Assembly (NCBI RefSeq): GCF_021379005.1
Contig: NZ_CP075171.1
Span: 2,356,001 to 2,420,000 of the forward strand
Length of the DNA stretch: 64,000 nucleotides
Direction: 5' to 3'
Origin: Leptodesmis sichuanensis A121
GTDB taxonomy: Bacteria > Cyanobacteriota > Cyanobacteriia > Leptolyngbyales > Leptolyngbyaceae
The position numbers and the translations under genes were made by a program. The notes beneath the pieces are model-generated. The model was not told where the DNA came from. It made no database searches and saw only the letters and a list, made by a program, of their open reading frames with translations. Below, piece by piece: positions 48,135 to 57,363 of this stretch. Position 1 is the first letter of the stretch, and every line of letters begins with the position of its first letter.

Positions 48135-48860
48135 ATGATGGCTGGCAGGTTGTATGGAATTAGTGTGGGGCCAGGAGATCCGGAGTTGCTGACGGTGAAG
48201 GCGGTGCGGTTACTGCAGCGATCGCCCGTTGTCGCCTATCCTGCGGGAGTGCGAGGGAAAGCTGGATTTGCCGAGCAAATTATCCAATCCTGGTTACACC
48301 CCGATCAGGTTCAATTACCTCTTACTTTCCCCTATGTCCAGGACACGGAGGTTTTACTGGAAGCGTGGAAACTGGCGGCTGAACAAGTCTGGCTTTATCT
48401 CAAAACCGGGCAGGATGTGGTATTTGCCTGCGAAGGAGATGTCAGTTTTTACAGCACGTTTACTTACCTGGCGCAAACCTTACAAGCCTCCCATCCCGAT
48501 GTGGTTGTAGAAGCCGTACCGGGGGTGTGTTCTCCCTTAGCTGCCGCTGCCAGTTTAGGACTGCCCCTGACCATTCGCCAACAGCGATTAATGGTGCTGC
48601 CTGCTCTCTACAATCTGACCGAGTTAGAAACGGCCTTAAAGTGGGCGGATGTGGTGGTGGTGATGAAGGTGAGTTCGGTCTATCCCCAGGTTTGGCAAGT
48701 ATTAGAGCGGTTCAATCTGTTAGGTCAGAGCTATGTGGTGGAATGGGCCACCTTACCGCAGCAGCGCATTTACAAGGGGCTACAAGGCCTGCCTGACTTA
48801 CAACTCCACTACTTCTCGTTGCTGATTGTGCAAGTGGCGTTAGATCCGGATCCTGCCTAG
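48135..48860 (+). CDS. cobI: Precorrin-2 C20-methyltransferase
   Basis: CobI (CbiL) methylates precorrin-2 at C20 using SAM, an early step of corrin ring synthesis toward pseudocobalamin. The 241-residue protein has the SAM-binding GISVGPGDPELLTVKAVRLL, FACEGDVSFYSTFTYLAQ, and VEAVPGVCSPLAAAASLGLPL typical of tetrapyrrole methylases. Length is normal. A strong AGGAGG precedes ATG-ATG. No other cob gene is nearby. Confidence 0.93.
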   Translation: MMAGRLYGISVGPGDPELLTVKAVRLLQRSPVVAYPAGVRGKAGFAEQIIQSWLHPDQVQLPLTFPYVQDTEVLLEAWKLAAEQVWLYLKTGQDVVFACEGDVSFYSTFTYLAQTLQASHPDVVVEAVPGVCSPLAAAASLGLPLTIRQQRLMVLPALYNLTELETALKWADVVVVMKVSSVYPQVWQVLERFNLLGQSYVVEWATLPQQRIYKGLQGLPDLQLHYFSLLIVQVALDPDPA

Positions 48861-49013
48861 AAGAGACGGAAAGGAAAGGTGACAGGTTGCTTGGCTTCAG
48901 ACAGAAAATTGTCTGCCTGCGATCGCCCCCACAACACCTCACGGTTGACTAAGATGGGCTAGAGTAGCTCCTAGATTTCGGCTTCATCATCTTCACAAGG
49001 CAGTGGTTCTGCT

Positions 49014-50081
49014 ATGGTTAACTTCTCCTCCCTGAAAAGTGTTCCAGACCTGTTTCAGTCCCAGAATTTGGAAAAGGCAGGTCAGTTTCTCCGTCAACCT
49101 CTGGCCCTGGCTGTATTGGCCTCTCTCGGTGCTCATGCCTTGCTGGCTGTGACCTTGCCGATGTGGTCGGCTTCAGGGGAAAAGCAACCGGATACGAAAT
49201 CGGTTTCTGTGGTGGAACTTAGCCCGTTAGAGCAAGCCCGTCTGCCCCAACTGGATCTCTCCAAGCCCCTGTCGCCCCTCCCTAAAACGACTGGTAAATC
49301 CCGCAAAACAGAATCCCCTGATGCTTTAGGAACAATTGGCAACTTGGACGTGCCTGCAAACTCGCCACCATCGGATGCAACCCCTTTGTACTCCATTCCC
49401 CTTACACCTCCTGCTATTCCGTTCAGTGGTCTGAGTGCCACTTCATCGTTACCAAAGCGCTCCTCTGCCAGAAAAGCAGAACCAACTAACGCAGCGGAGG
49501 AAAAATCAGCCTCTGATAAGCAAGAGGCTGAAGCCAAGCAAGCCACAAACCCAGGCACCTCAAAAGATGAGGCTACCAGTAATGCTCCTTCCAAACAGGC
49601 TAGTGATTTAAAGTCTCCTGAGGAGTCTGCAACAGGCCAGGAAACAGAGGCTCAGAAGTTGGCTAATCTCTTCGCATTCAATTCAGAAAATACATCTGAG
49701 GAAGATTTTCAGAAAAACGCTGTTAACTTTAGCAATTACGCGATCGACCTGTCTCAAGGCGATCTGCAACAAGACTGGAAAAAATTAGATGCCGTCAAAG
49801 CTCCTTATCCGAAGCAGGCTTGTCAATTCAAGCATGACGACAAAGCAGTACAAGGAGAACCCTGGTTTGGGGTAATTGTGAAGCCGGATGGCACGATCGC
49901 CGCTAAACCCATGCTATTAAAGTCCTCTGGCTTTAAGGGACTGGATGAGGCCGCTGCTGAGTTTGTGACGAAACAGAAATTTGAACCGGGTAAAAAGTAT
50001 CAAGGACTCTACTTCCCCGTAAAATTAGTTCCTTCTGCAACAGACTGTACCGCCACCACTTCCGACAAGCCAGCGTCTTAA
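49014..50081 (+). CDS. TonB-like energy transducer protein
   Basis: The 355-residue protein has one transmembrane helix near residues 28-50 (LRQPLALAVLASLGAHALLAVTLPMW) with a SLGAHALL pattern typical of TonB N-termini. A long Pro/Ser/Lys/Glu-rich periplasmic spacer follows. The C-terminal domain (VKAPYPKQACQF, WFGVIVKPDGTIAAKPMLLKSSGFKGLDEAAAEFV) matches the TonB fold. It would couple inner-membrane energy to outer-membrane transport; no ExbB/D or receptor gene is in the window. Confidence 0.82.
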   Translation: MVNFSSLKSVPDLFQSQNLEKAGQFLRQPLALAVLASLGAHALLAVTLPMWSASGEKQPDTKSVSVVELSPLEQARLPQLDLSKPLSPLPKTTGKSRKTESPDALGTIGNLDVPANSPPSDATPLYSIPLTPPAIPFSGLSATSSLPKRSSARKAEPTNAAEEKSASDKQEAEAKQATNPGTSKDEATSNAPSKQASDLKSPEESATGQETEAQKLANLFAFNSENTSEEDFQKNAVNFSNYAIDLSQGDLQQDWKKLDAVKAPYPKQACQFKHDDKAVQGEPWFGVIVKPDGTIAAKPMLLKSSGFKGLDEAAAEFVTKQKFEPGKKYQGLYFPVKLVPSATDCTATTSDKPAS

Positions 50082-50237
50082 AGGCTTGGATCGACAGGTA
50101 GAAGCGACATCGAAGACCAGAGTTGACGGGCGATCGCGTTGAATTTTCTCCAGGTTTGGGCAAACTGACTGCTGAAAGCCATTACGGATTGGCTCAGTAT
50201 TCATAGCACCGTCCACTCCCCTGACTGGGAAAAATTC

Positions 50238-53200
50238 ATGACAATCAGGCACAGGCAACCAGGGAATCAACTACCTCTGTCAGTAAAAGCAGGATTCATT
50301 TTAATTGTGGATCATCAGCCAACTAGCCTGTCCGTGCTTTCGGCGGCATTGGATATGGCTGGGTTGTGCTATCGGAGCATGACAAATGGGGAAAGTGCCC
50401 TGGCCTTGGTAGAGCAGCATCAACCCGAACTCATTCTGCTGGATGTAGAAATGCCTGGGATGGATGGCTTTGAAATCTGTCGTCGGCTCAAAGCCAATCC
50501 TGTCACCCAGGCCATTCCAGTCATTTTGACCATGCCCCTGACCGACACAGCCAGTAAAGTCAAAGGCTTTTCTCTGGGGGCGATCGATTACCTGCCCAAA
50601 CCATTCGAGCCAACTGAGGTCATAGCCCGATTGCGAGTCCATTTGCAGCTGCAGCAACTGACCCAATCCCTGGAAGACCAGATTCGTGAGTGTACCCTTA
50701 CTCGGCAACAAACCTTGAGCGAGCACCAGCGATTAGCAGCCGAACGCCAGTCTGTCGAAACTGCCTGCCAGCAAACAGAGCTCAAGCTGCAACAATTAGC
50801 CACCCATTTGCCGGGAATGCTGTATCAGTTCAAGCTGAGTGCCGACGGCTCAATTTCGTTCCCTTATGTCAGTTCCGGTTGTCAGACGTTGTATGGCCTG
50901 GATCCAGTGCAGTTACAAAGAGATGCAAATCTGGCAATTGCCATAATCCATCCAGAGGATCAAGAAAGCTTCCAGCAGTCCGTTACCGTTTCTGCCCAAA
51001 CCCTGCAACCCTGGCGATGGACAGGACGAGTCATCACCGCTTCTGGCCAACAAAAGTGGATTCAGGGAATGTCCAGCCCTGAACGCTTAGAGAATGGAGA
51101 TACGCTCTGGCACGGGTTTTTGCTGGATGCCAGTGATCGCAAGCAGCTAGAAGACGATCGCAACGCCGCCCTCGCTGAACTGCAACAAAAGCTACAGATG
51201 CTGGATGCCTGCAACGATGCGATTATGATTCGCGGGTTGGATGGCGTAATTAGCTACTGGAACCAGGGCGCACAACGGTTGTACGGCTGGACAGCGGAAG
51301 ACGCGATCGGTAAAGTGAGCCATACCCTGTGCCAAACCCAGTTCCCGCAACCCCTGAACACCATCATGGCGGAACTGGAACAGCATCAGCATTGGGAAGG
51401 GGAACTAACCCATGTAACGCGAGATGGACGGGAACTGATTGTGTTCAGTCGCTGGGCGTTGCAGCGGGATGACCAGGGCACCCCGATCGCGATCGTGGAA
51501 ACCAATAATGACATCACAACCCGCCAACAGGCAGAAGCCGCCTTACGCATTAGTGAACAACGCTTTCGGGATGTCACCGAAGCAGCGGGAGAATATATCT
51601 GGGAAATGAATGCCGATGGCGTTTATACCTTTGTCACCGATCGTGCCAAAGATGTCAAAGGCTACAGCCCTACTGAATTGTTGGGACATACTCCATTTGA
51701 GTTCATGCCACCAGAAGATATTGCAGATGTGATGGCGACCATCCAGGCAGCGGCAGTTCGCAAAAGTCCCTTCACCCTGGAGCATCAAAATTGTCTGCCC
51801 AATGGTGAAGTGGTTTGGGAAGCAGTCAGTGGTGTGCCGCTCTTCAATGAACAGGACGAAGTCATCGGCTTTCGGGGCACTGGCCTGAGTATTACGGAGC
51901 GCAAACAAGCAGAAGCAGAATTGCAGGCCCAGGAGCAATTGCTGCGGAGTATGTACGAAGGGGTAGAACACAGCATCATCATTGTGGATGTGTTGGAGGA
52001 CGGCGAGTTCCGCTTGGTGAAATGGAATCGCGCTACCGAGAAGCTCACGGGTATTTCCAGTGCCGCGATCGCTGGGAAAACGCCAGAGGAGGTGTGGGGA
52101 GAAACTCAGGGGGCAATCACGCGGCAAAATTACCAGCGCTGTGTGCAGGCAGGCACGACGATTACCTATGAGGAATGTGTCACGTTTCAGGCACAGACCA
52201 TTTGGTGGTTAACCACACTCAATCCCCTGAAAGACGATCGCGGCCATATTTACCGGATCGTGATTACCACTTTTGACATTAGCGATCGCAAAGCATCTGA
52301 ACAGTCCCAGGCAAGGCTTACGGCCATCCTGGAAGCAACCTCAGACCTGGTTGGCATCGCTGATATGCAGGGCCATACTCTTTACATGAACCAGGCCGGA
52401 AAACAATTATTAGAAATTCCGCTAGAGGAAGACGTTGTGGGGTTGCCCATCAGTACCACGATGCCAGAATGGACAAAACCGATCGTTTTGGGCCAGGGTA
52501 TCCCTACGGCTCTGCAAACAGGCGTCTGGAAGGGAGAGGTGGCGATCGTCTCTCGTAGCGGCCAGGAAATTCCAGTGTCTCAGGTGATCATTGCTCATAA
52601 AGCGGCAGATGGTACTCCAGAGTATTTATCCACCATCATTCGGGATATCACGGAACAAAAACAGGCAGAAATATGCCTCAAACAACAGGCCCAGCGCGAA
52701 CAACTGCTCAACCGCATCACCACCCAGATTCGCAGTTCTCTCGATTTCAACGTGATTCTCACCACTGCCCTGGACGAGATCCGCCAATTCTTGCAGATCG
52801 ATGCCTGTGTCTTCGCATGGTGTCATCTGGATGCTGAAAAACCCTACTGGCATGCCATCAGCGAGTCTCGTGCGGCTGATATGCCCAGTTATTTGGGACG
52901 GTACCCCCTCTCTCGCTTCAGTACCCTGGGAGACAAAATTCTTGATTTAGAAATTGTTCAGGTTGATGATGCCAGTGCCACAGATGATCCTCTGATCGGA
53001 GCAACTCTTCAGTCCTTGGGGATACAGGCCGCGCTGATATTGCCCGTGCAGTTCAGCCCTACTTTGTTACAGATCATTTCCTGTAGCCATCGTCAGGTGC
53101 GTGATTGGACGGCTGATGAGATTGACATTGTGCAGGCTGTGATGGAGCAGTTGGCGATCGCCCTTAACCAGGCCAACCTGTATGAGCAGAGTCAGGCGAG

Positions 53201-54092
53201 GACAACCGAACTGGCCACCACCCTGCAGGAATTACAACGCACCCAGGCCCAACTGGTGCAGAGCGAGAAGATGTCCAGTCTGGGGCAGCTAGTGGCAGGG
53301 ATTGCGCATGAAATCAACAATCCGGTGAACTTCATTCACGGCAACCTGAACCACCTGGAAACTTACAGTCAGGATTTAATCAGTCTGATTCACCTGTATC
53401 AGCGGGAGTACCCCCAGTTCAACCCGGTGATTGCCACTCGAATCGAGGAAATCGATCTGGAATTCCTCAGCGAGGATCTTCCCAAAATACTGGATTCGAT
53501 GAAAATAGGCACTGATCGTATCCGAGGAATCGTTCGATCGCTGCGAGTTTTCTCTCGCCTGGATGAAGCCGAAGTCAAAGCTGTGGATATCCATGAAGGC
53601 ATCGACAGTACGTTGATGATTCTGCAAAGTCGCCTGAAAGCCAACTTACACCGTCCCGCCATTCAGGTAATTAAAAATTATGGTTCGCTGCCTCAGATCG
53701 AATGCTTTGCGGGTCAATTAAACCAGGTGTTTATGAATATTCTGGCTAACGCGATCGATGCTGTGGAAGAACGGAACCAGCACCAGAATCCAGAAGCCAC
53801 CCAACAAACCCCCAGTACGATTACGATCACCACCGCTTTAGACCCAGAGCACCAGGCAATTATTAAAATTGCCGATAATGGCATCGGCATACCAGAGTCA
53901 GTGCAGCGGCGCTTGTTTAATCCCTTTTTCACGACTAAACCTGTGGGCCAGGGGACGGGCATGGGACTCTCAATTAGCTATCAGATTATCACCGAGAAAC
54001 ATCAGGGGACTTTAACCTATACTTCCCAGCCTGGCCAGGGCACCGAATTTGTAATTCGCATTCCCCTGAAGCAAACATCCTGCAAATCCTAG
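50238..54092 (+). CDS. Hybrid sensor histidine kinase: REC, five PAS, GAF, HisKA, HATPase
   Basis: This 1284-residue soluble signalling protein has an N-terminal receiver domain (residues about 20-137) with phospho-acceptor D69 in LILLDVEMPG. A helical linker follows, then five PAS domains (about 190-815), one GAF domain (about 825-985) and a kinase core with H1024 in GIAHEINNPVNF. The ATPase domain shows NAIDAVEE, DNGIGIP and TKPVGQGTGMGLSIS. No transmembrane helix is present. The receiver-first layout and INNPV H-box are frequent in cyanobacteria. The signal is unknown, and no response regulator gene is adjacent. Confidence 0.95.
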   Translation: MTIRHRQPGNQLPLSVKAGFILIVDHQPTSLSVLSAALDMAGLCYRSMTNGESALALVEQHQPELILLDVEMPGMDGFEICRRLKANPVTQAIPVILTMPLTDTASKVKGFSLGAIDYLPKPFEPTEVIARLRVHLQLQQLTQSLEDQIRECTLTRQQTLSEHQRLAAERQSVETACQQTELKLQQLATHLPGMLYQFKLSADGSISFPYVSSGCQTLYGLDPVQLQRDANLAIAIIHPEDQESFQQSVTVSAQTLQPWRWTGRVITASGQQKWIQGMSSPERLENGDTLWHGFLLDASDRKQLEDDRNAALAELQQKLQMLDACNDAIMIRGLDGVISYWNQGAQRLYGWTAEDAIGKVSHTLCQTQFPQPLNTIMAELEQHQHWEGELTHVTRDGRELIVFSRWALQRDDQGTPIAIVETNNDITTRQQAEAALRISEQRFRDVTEAAGEYIWEMNADGVYTFVTDRAKDVKGYSPTELLGHTPFEFMPPEDIADVMATIQAAAVRKSPFTLEHQNCLPNGEVVWEAVSGVPLFNEQDEVIGFRGTGLSITERKQAEAELQAQEQLLRSMYEGVEHSIIIVDVLEDGEFRLVKWNRATEKLTGISSAAIAGKTPEEVWGETQGAITRQNYQRCVQAGTTITYEECVTFQAQTIWWLTTLNPLKDDRGHIYRIVITTFDISDRKASEQSQARLTAILEATSDLVGIADMQGHTLYMNQAGKQLLEIPLEEDVVGLPISTTMPEWTKPIVLGQGIPTALQTGVWKGEVAIVSRSGQEIPVSQVIIAHKAADGTPEYLSTIIRDITEQKQAEICLKQQAQREQLLNRITTQIRSSLDFNVILTTALDEIRQFLQIDACVFAWCHLDAEKPYWHAISESRAADMPSYLGRYPLSRFSTLGDKILDLEIVQVDDASATDDPLIGATLQSLGIQAALILPVQFSPTLLQIISCSHRQVRDWTADEIDIVQAVMEQLAIALNQANLYEQSQARTTELATTLQELQRTQAQLVQSEKMSSLGQLVAGIAHEINNPVNFIHGNLNHLETYSQDLISLIHLYQREYPQFNPVIATRIEEIDLEFLSEDLPKILDSMKIGTDRIRGIVRSLRVFSRLDEAEVKAVDIHEGIDSTLMILQSRLKANLHRPAIQVIKNYGSLPQIECFAGQLNQVFMNILANAIDAVEERNQHQNPEATQQTPSTITITTALDPEHQAIIKIADNGIGIPESVQRRLFNPFFTTKPVGQGTGMGLSISYQIITEKHQGTLTYTSQPGQGTEFVIRIPLKQTSCKS

Positions 54093-54126
54093 GGGCTGCT
54101 TTAAAACTCTCAAATTCTGGTTAGAC

Positions 54127-54165
54127 AAGTGCTGAGGATTCGCCTTTTCTCAGTCCTCAGCACTT
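54127..54165. terminator. Hairpin between converging genes
   Basis: AAGTGCTGAGGA pairs perfectly with TCCTCAGCACTT (12 bp) across a 15-nt loop. It lies between the kinase gene and the converging proline-rich gene. The T-tract is poor, so termination strength is uncertain. Confidence 0.6.
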
Positions 54166-54175
54166 AAAACACACC

Positions 54176-56353
54176 CTAGTCTGGACTGTTAGGAGCTACA
54201 GGCTCTGGAGGAGCGGGGGCTGTTAGGGTGGCAGGAGTTTTAATTTCTGCAGGAACATCTGGGGCAGGAACGGTTGTAGTTTCTGGCGCAGAGAGTTTCG
54301 GCGCAGGTTGGGTAACTTCAGATGGTGCTGGACGGCGGAGGCGATCGCGCAGTTTCTTGAACTGGGACGTAAACTCTGACCTTAATTCCGCTGCCTTTTC
54401 CGTCACTTTTCCTTGGATTTCCGTGAGTGCCTTACTGCCTTCAGGTTTTGCTTGCTCCTGTATATCAGAACTGAAAGCAGGAGCAGGCTGACTAGATGTC
54501 ACCTTCTCAACCTCTTGAGCAGATTTTGGTGAACTCAAATCCGGTTTAACAGGTGATTTAACTGGACTGGGTGAGATGGTTTTGGCAGAGAAGGGAGAGG
54601 GTGATGGAACCGGAGTTGGTTTCACACTTGGTTGAGGAGGTGCGATCGGCGTTGAGCTTTCTCTATCCCGCTCAGTAGCCACAGATTTGGAGACTCCTGG
54701 TGCCGGAGATTCAGCTTTAGGAGCCACGATCGGGCTGCGAGTCACTTCCGGTTTCGGGGTGACAGTTGGCTGAGGTCTCTCTATAACCTTCGGTGTGACC
54801 GTTGGTTGTGGAGCCGCGATTGGTTGCGGGGTAACTCGAACTGGTGCAGGGGTTTCAGACTTTTCAGGTTCTGGAACTGACTCCGGCCCTTTAATCGCTT
54901 CTGGAGTAGTAGTAGGTAGCGGCGATGGGCTGACAGAAGGGACAGACGAGGGTGGGGGTGCGGCTGGTTTGGTCGATCGCGCTTGAGGTCGGAACCGATT
55001 CAGGAAGTTGGTAATAGTTTCCTGAGGGGACGGCTTGGGAGGTTCAGCTTTTGCCGCAAGCTCCTCTGCTGCTGGGGATGGCACTGGCTCCGGTTGTTCA
55101 GTTTCCAGTTTCGGGCGATCGCGGGGAGTTTCCTTCACGGCAGGAGTAGCAGTGGGTCGTACCTCTGGAGTTTTGGCAGGGGCAGGAGTGGAAACAGGAC
55201 TGGCTTCAATCTGAGGTACTTTCATCTCCGGTTTGGCAGGGGCGATCGGTACTGGGGCAATCACTGGACTTGGGCTGACGCTGGGTTCAGGGCCAGGAGT
55301 TGCTTTAACGGTTGGAGGAGGAGAAACAGGTGAAGGAATGGGGACAGGAGAAGGTTTGACAATAGGAGTTTCAATCGGTTCCGGCGAAGGAGTGGGGAGA
55401 GGTTTGGGAGCGGGCTTGTAATTCGGATCTACAATGCTGCGAGCTTCCTCAAGAGACAATTCACCACGCACCAACTTCGCCAGGGAGTCCTGTCCACCCG
55501 GTTCGTAAGTAATGATCCGAGCTGTGTTATTGAACACATTAGGCACCAGCTTGCCGTCTTCATCCAGAAACTCAAGCTGTACCCAGTTCTTACCCGGTTT
55601 GAAGCCTTTCAGGTAAACGGGCTGCCACTGATCTAGTAGAAAGCTTTTGCCGTTGACCGTACAGCGGATTCGCCAGTCGGTTATATCATCTTTCTTGTCT
55701 TCTCTGGCAACGAGATGCAGGGGAGCATTCGTCAGATAAAAATCCAGCAAAATGGGTTCTGCCCCATAACTCCCCTGGGGACGGCTGTACGTCAAGAGCG
55801 GCAATTTGGGATCCGGACTATTCTCTTGCGTTTTAGTCAAAATATGAAAGGTAGTCTGGGCATAAGCTCCCTCATTCTTAAAGCTTTCGTGCCAGGGCCG
55901 GGAGGCAAAAGCACGCAGGGTATGAGTACCCGGTTCCAGGTTTTCAAAAACTAACGGTTGGCTAATATCGTAGACAGCCTGATAAGTGCGGTTATCGAGC
56001 AGAACATGCAGATGTGGCCCCAATCCCAATGTTTTATCTTTAAAGATCGGCAGGTCTGTAACCTGAAATTGCACAGCGACTCTGGTGTCTGTTAAAACCT
56101 CCTGCGATCGCGGACTGACGATCTTGACCTGGGGCTGGTACTTTTCTAGATACTGCCGTAGTGCTTGCAAAATTTCTGGCGGAGCCGTTTCAGCGAGTTT
56201 ACCAGACGCTTGAGCAGTGGCTTGGCTGGACTCTGGCGCAGCCGCACGACCTTTACGAATGGCCAGAGACGGTTGAGTAGTGATTGGGCTAAAGGTTAGC
56301 AGCAATACCAATAGTCCCGCAGTTAACACTCTGATCAGTTTTTGCCAATCCAT
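54176..56353 (-). CDS. Exported protein with conserved N-terminal domain and Pro/Thr/Glu-rich tail
   Basis: This protein of about 725 residues has a signal peptide (MDWQKLIRVLTAGLLVLLLTFSPITTQPSLA) and a conserved region of about 250 residues with immunoglobulin-like strands. Examples are VKIVSPRSQEVLTDTRVAVQFQVTDLPIF, LGPHLHVLLDNRTYQAVYD and GTHTLRAFASRPWHESFKN. After about residue 320 a Pro/Thr/Ser/Glu-rich disordered tail with repeated PTVTPK and APxP units runs to the end. The frame opens at 56392, but the Met at 56353 gives the signal peptide. It is probably an envelope protein; function unknown. Confidence 0.75.
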   Translation of the reverse strand: MDWQKLIRVLTAGLLVLLLTFSPITTQPSLAIRKGRAAAPESSQATAQASGKLAETAPPEILQALRQYLEKYQPQVKIVSPRSQEVLTDTRVAVQFQVTDLPIFKDKTLGLGPHLHVLLDNRTYQAVYDISQPLVFENLEPGTHTLRAFASRPWHESFKNEGAYAQTTFHILTKTQENSPDPKLPLLTYSRPQGSYGAEPILLDFYLTNAPLHLVAREDKKDDITDWRIRCTVNGKSFLLDQWQPVYLKGFKPGKNWVQLEFLDEDGKLVPNVFNNTARIITYEPGGQDSLAKLVRGELSLEEARSIVDPNYKPAPKPLPTPSPEPIETPIVKPSPVPIPSPVSPPPTVKATPGPEPSVSPSPVIAPVPIAPAKPEMKVPQIEASPVSTPAPAKTPEVRPTATPAVKETPRDRPKLETEQPEPVPSPAAEELAAKAEPPKPSPQETITNFLNRFRPQARSTKPAAPPPSSVPSVSPSPLPTTTPEAIKGPESVPEPEKSETPAPVRVTPQPIAAPQPTVTPKVIERPQPTVTPKPEVTRSPIVAPKAESPAPGVSKSVATERDRESSTPIAPPQPSVKPTPVPSPSPFSAKTISPSPVKSPVKPDLSSPKSAQEVEKVTSSQPAPAFSSDIQEQAKPEGSKALTEIQGKVTEKAAELRSEFTSQFKKLRDRLRRPAPSEVTQPAPKLSAPETTTVPAPDVPAEIKTPATLTAPAPPEPVAPNSPD

Positions 56354-57105
56354 CATTCCGGGCACCGAAACACACTCCTTATGGCTGTCCATAGGGAACT
56401 ATAGCGGAATCTCTGACCCTCCAATATTTGTTTTTGTTTGCAGCAAAGCAGGTGCATAAATCTAGTGAGGGTCTGGAAGAGTTGCCAAAGTGAGCCTTCA
56501 CCCTGAACCGCAATCTCTCAGGTTGTTAATATTTCTTAACTAAATTGGATGAAAACTCCCTTCCGTCAAATCTTTTGTATAGAAATATTGCAACGAGTGG
56601 ATTGCGATCGCTCTATAGAAAGTCCCTTTATAATCACCGTTACAGGCAATTGCAACGTAAATAACAGACCAATCATTCAGAACTTAAATAAGAAATTCAA
56701 CAGGTTTTAATAAAAAAATATCTATATATTGCTGGGCCAGCCTTGAAAGTGGGATTATGGGCAGGCCAAAGTTTACTTAACTCAACAATTTCTCGACGCA
56801 TCTTCGTGCTGTGCGCGCACAGGCTGAGGACAAACAGCCTGTGTAAGCAGGATTACCATCTACTGCCACAAGCGAAGGCATATAACTCCATAAATGTAAA
56901 TAACGCTTAGTGACATCAATGATTAAAGTGTCAAATCCGCAACATTTGATGATTTTGTGTTGTTTTATATTGTTTCATTTTTTTAACTTAGATAAATTAG
57001 GGCTTGACTTTTGTCGGTTTCCTCGGATTCGCAACCCAGACACCATCCGCCATTCGGGGGTTTTTAATTATTGTTAACCGTCTCCATTCGGGGGGGTTGC
57101 GATCC
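56354..57105. other. Long intergenic region upstream of psaA
   Basis: An AT-rich stretch, largely non-coding, between a leftward gene and psaA. Just before the psaA promoter, CCATTCGGGGG is repeated at 57050 and 57084. Between them, TTTAATTATTGTTAACCG weakly resembles an HLR1 (RpaB) site of psa promoters. Nothing else could be identified. Confidence 0.6.
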
Positions 57106-57111
57106 TATAAT
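57084..57111 (+). promoter_or_regulatory. Predicted psaA promoter
   Basis: A perfect TATAAT lies at 57106-57111 with no recognisable -35 at the usual spacing, a pattern known for activator-dependent photosystem gene promoters. The repeated CCATTCGGGG motif and the AT-rich HLR1-like stretch lie just upstream. Transcription would begin near 57118. Confidence 0.55.
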
Positions 57112-57117
57112 GTCACG

Positions 57118-57363
57118 ATGAGAACCCCAATCGGTTCCAAGTCGTTATCCACTGGACTTTTCAAAGTTCAAGCGATGATGTCTCTGTTACAAGCCACCTG
57201 TATCTGGTCTGAACCGTTTTCCCTGTGGGCCTAGCCCTCTCAGGAATTATGTTTATCCTCGTTCGGGCCATCCTGTGCCAGCGGGTCAGGGAGGTTTGCA
57301 AGTAGCAGAGTGGAGATGAAAGGGGAATTCCCTCGTTCCTTGTACAGAGAGAGGAGAGTCTCA
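57118..57363 (+). promoter_or_regulatory. Long psaA 5' leader
   Basis: About 245 nt separate the predicted transcription start from the psaA ATG. The leader contains several short inverted segments, for example around CCTCGTTCGGGCC. Known psaA RNA-motif leaders occur in this position in cyanobacteria, but I could not fit this sequence to that model by eye. Confidence 0.4.
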
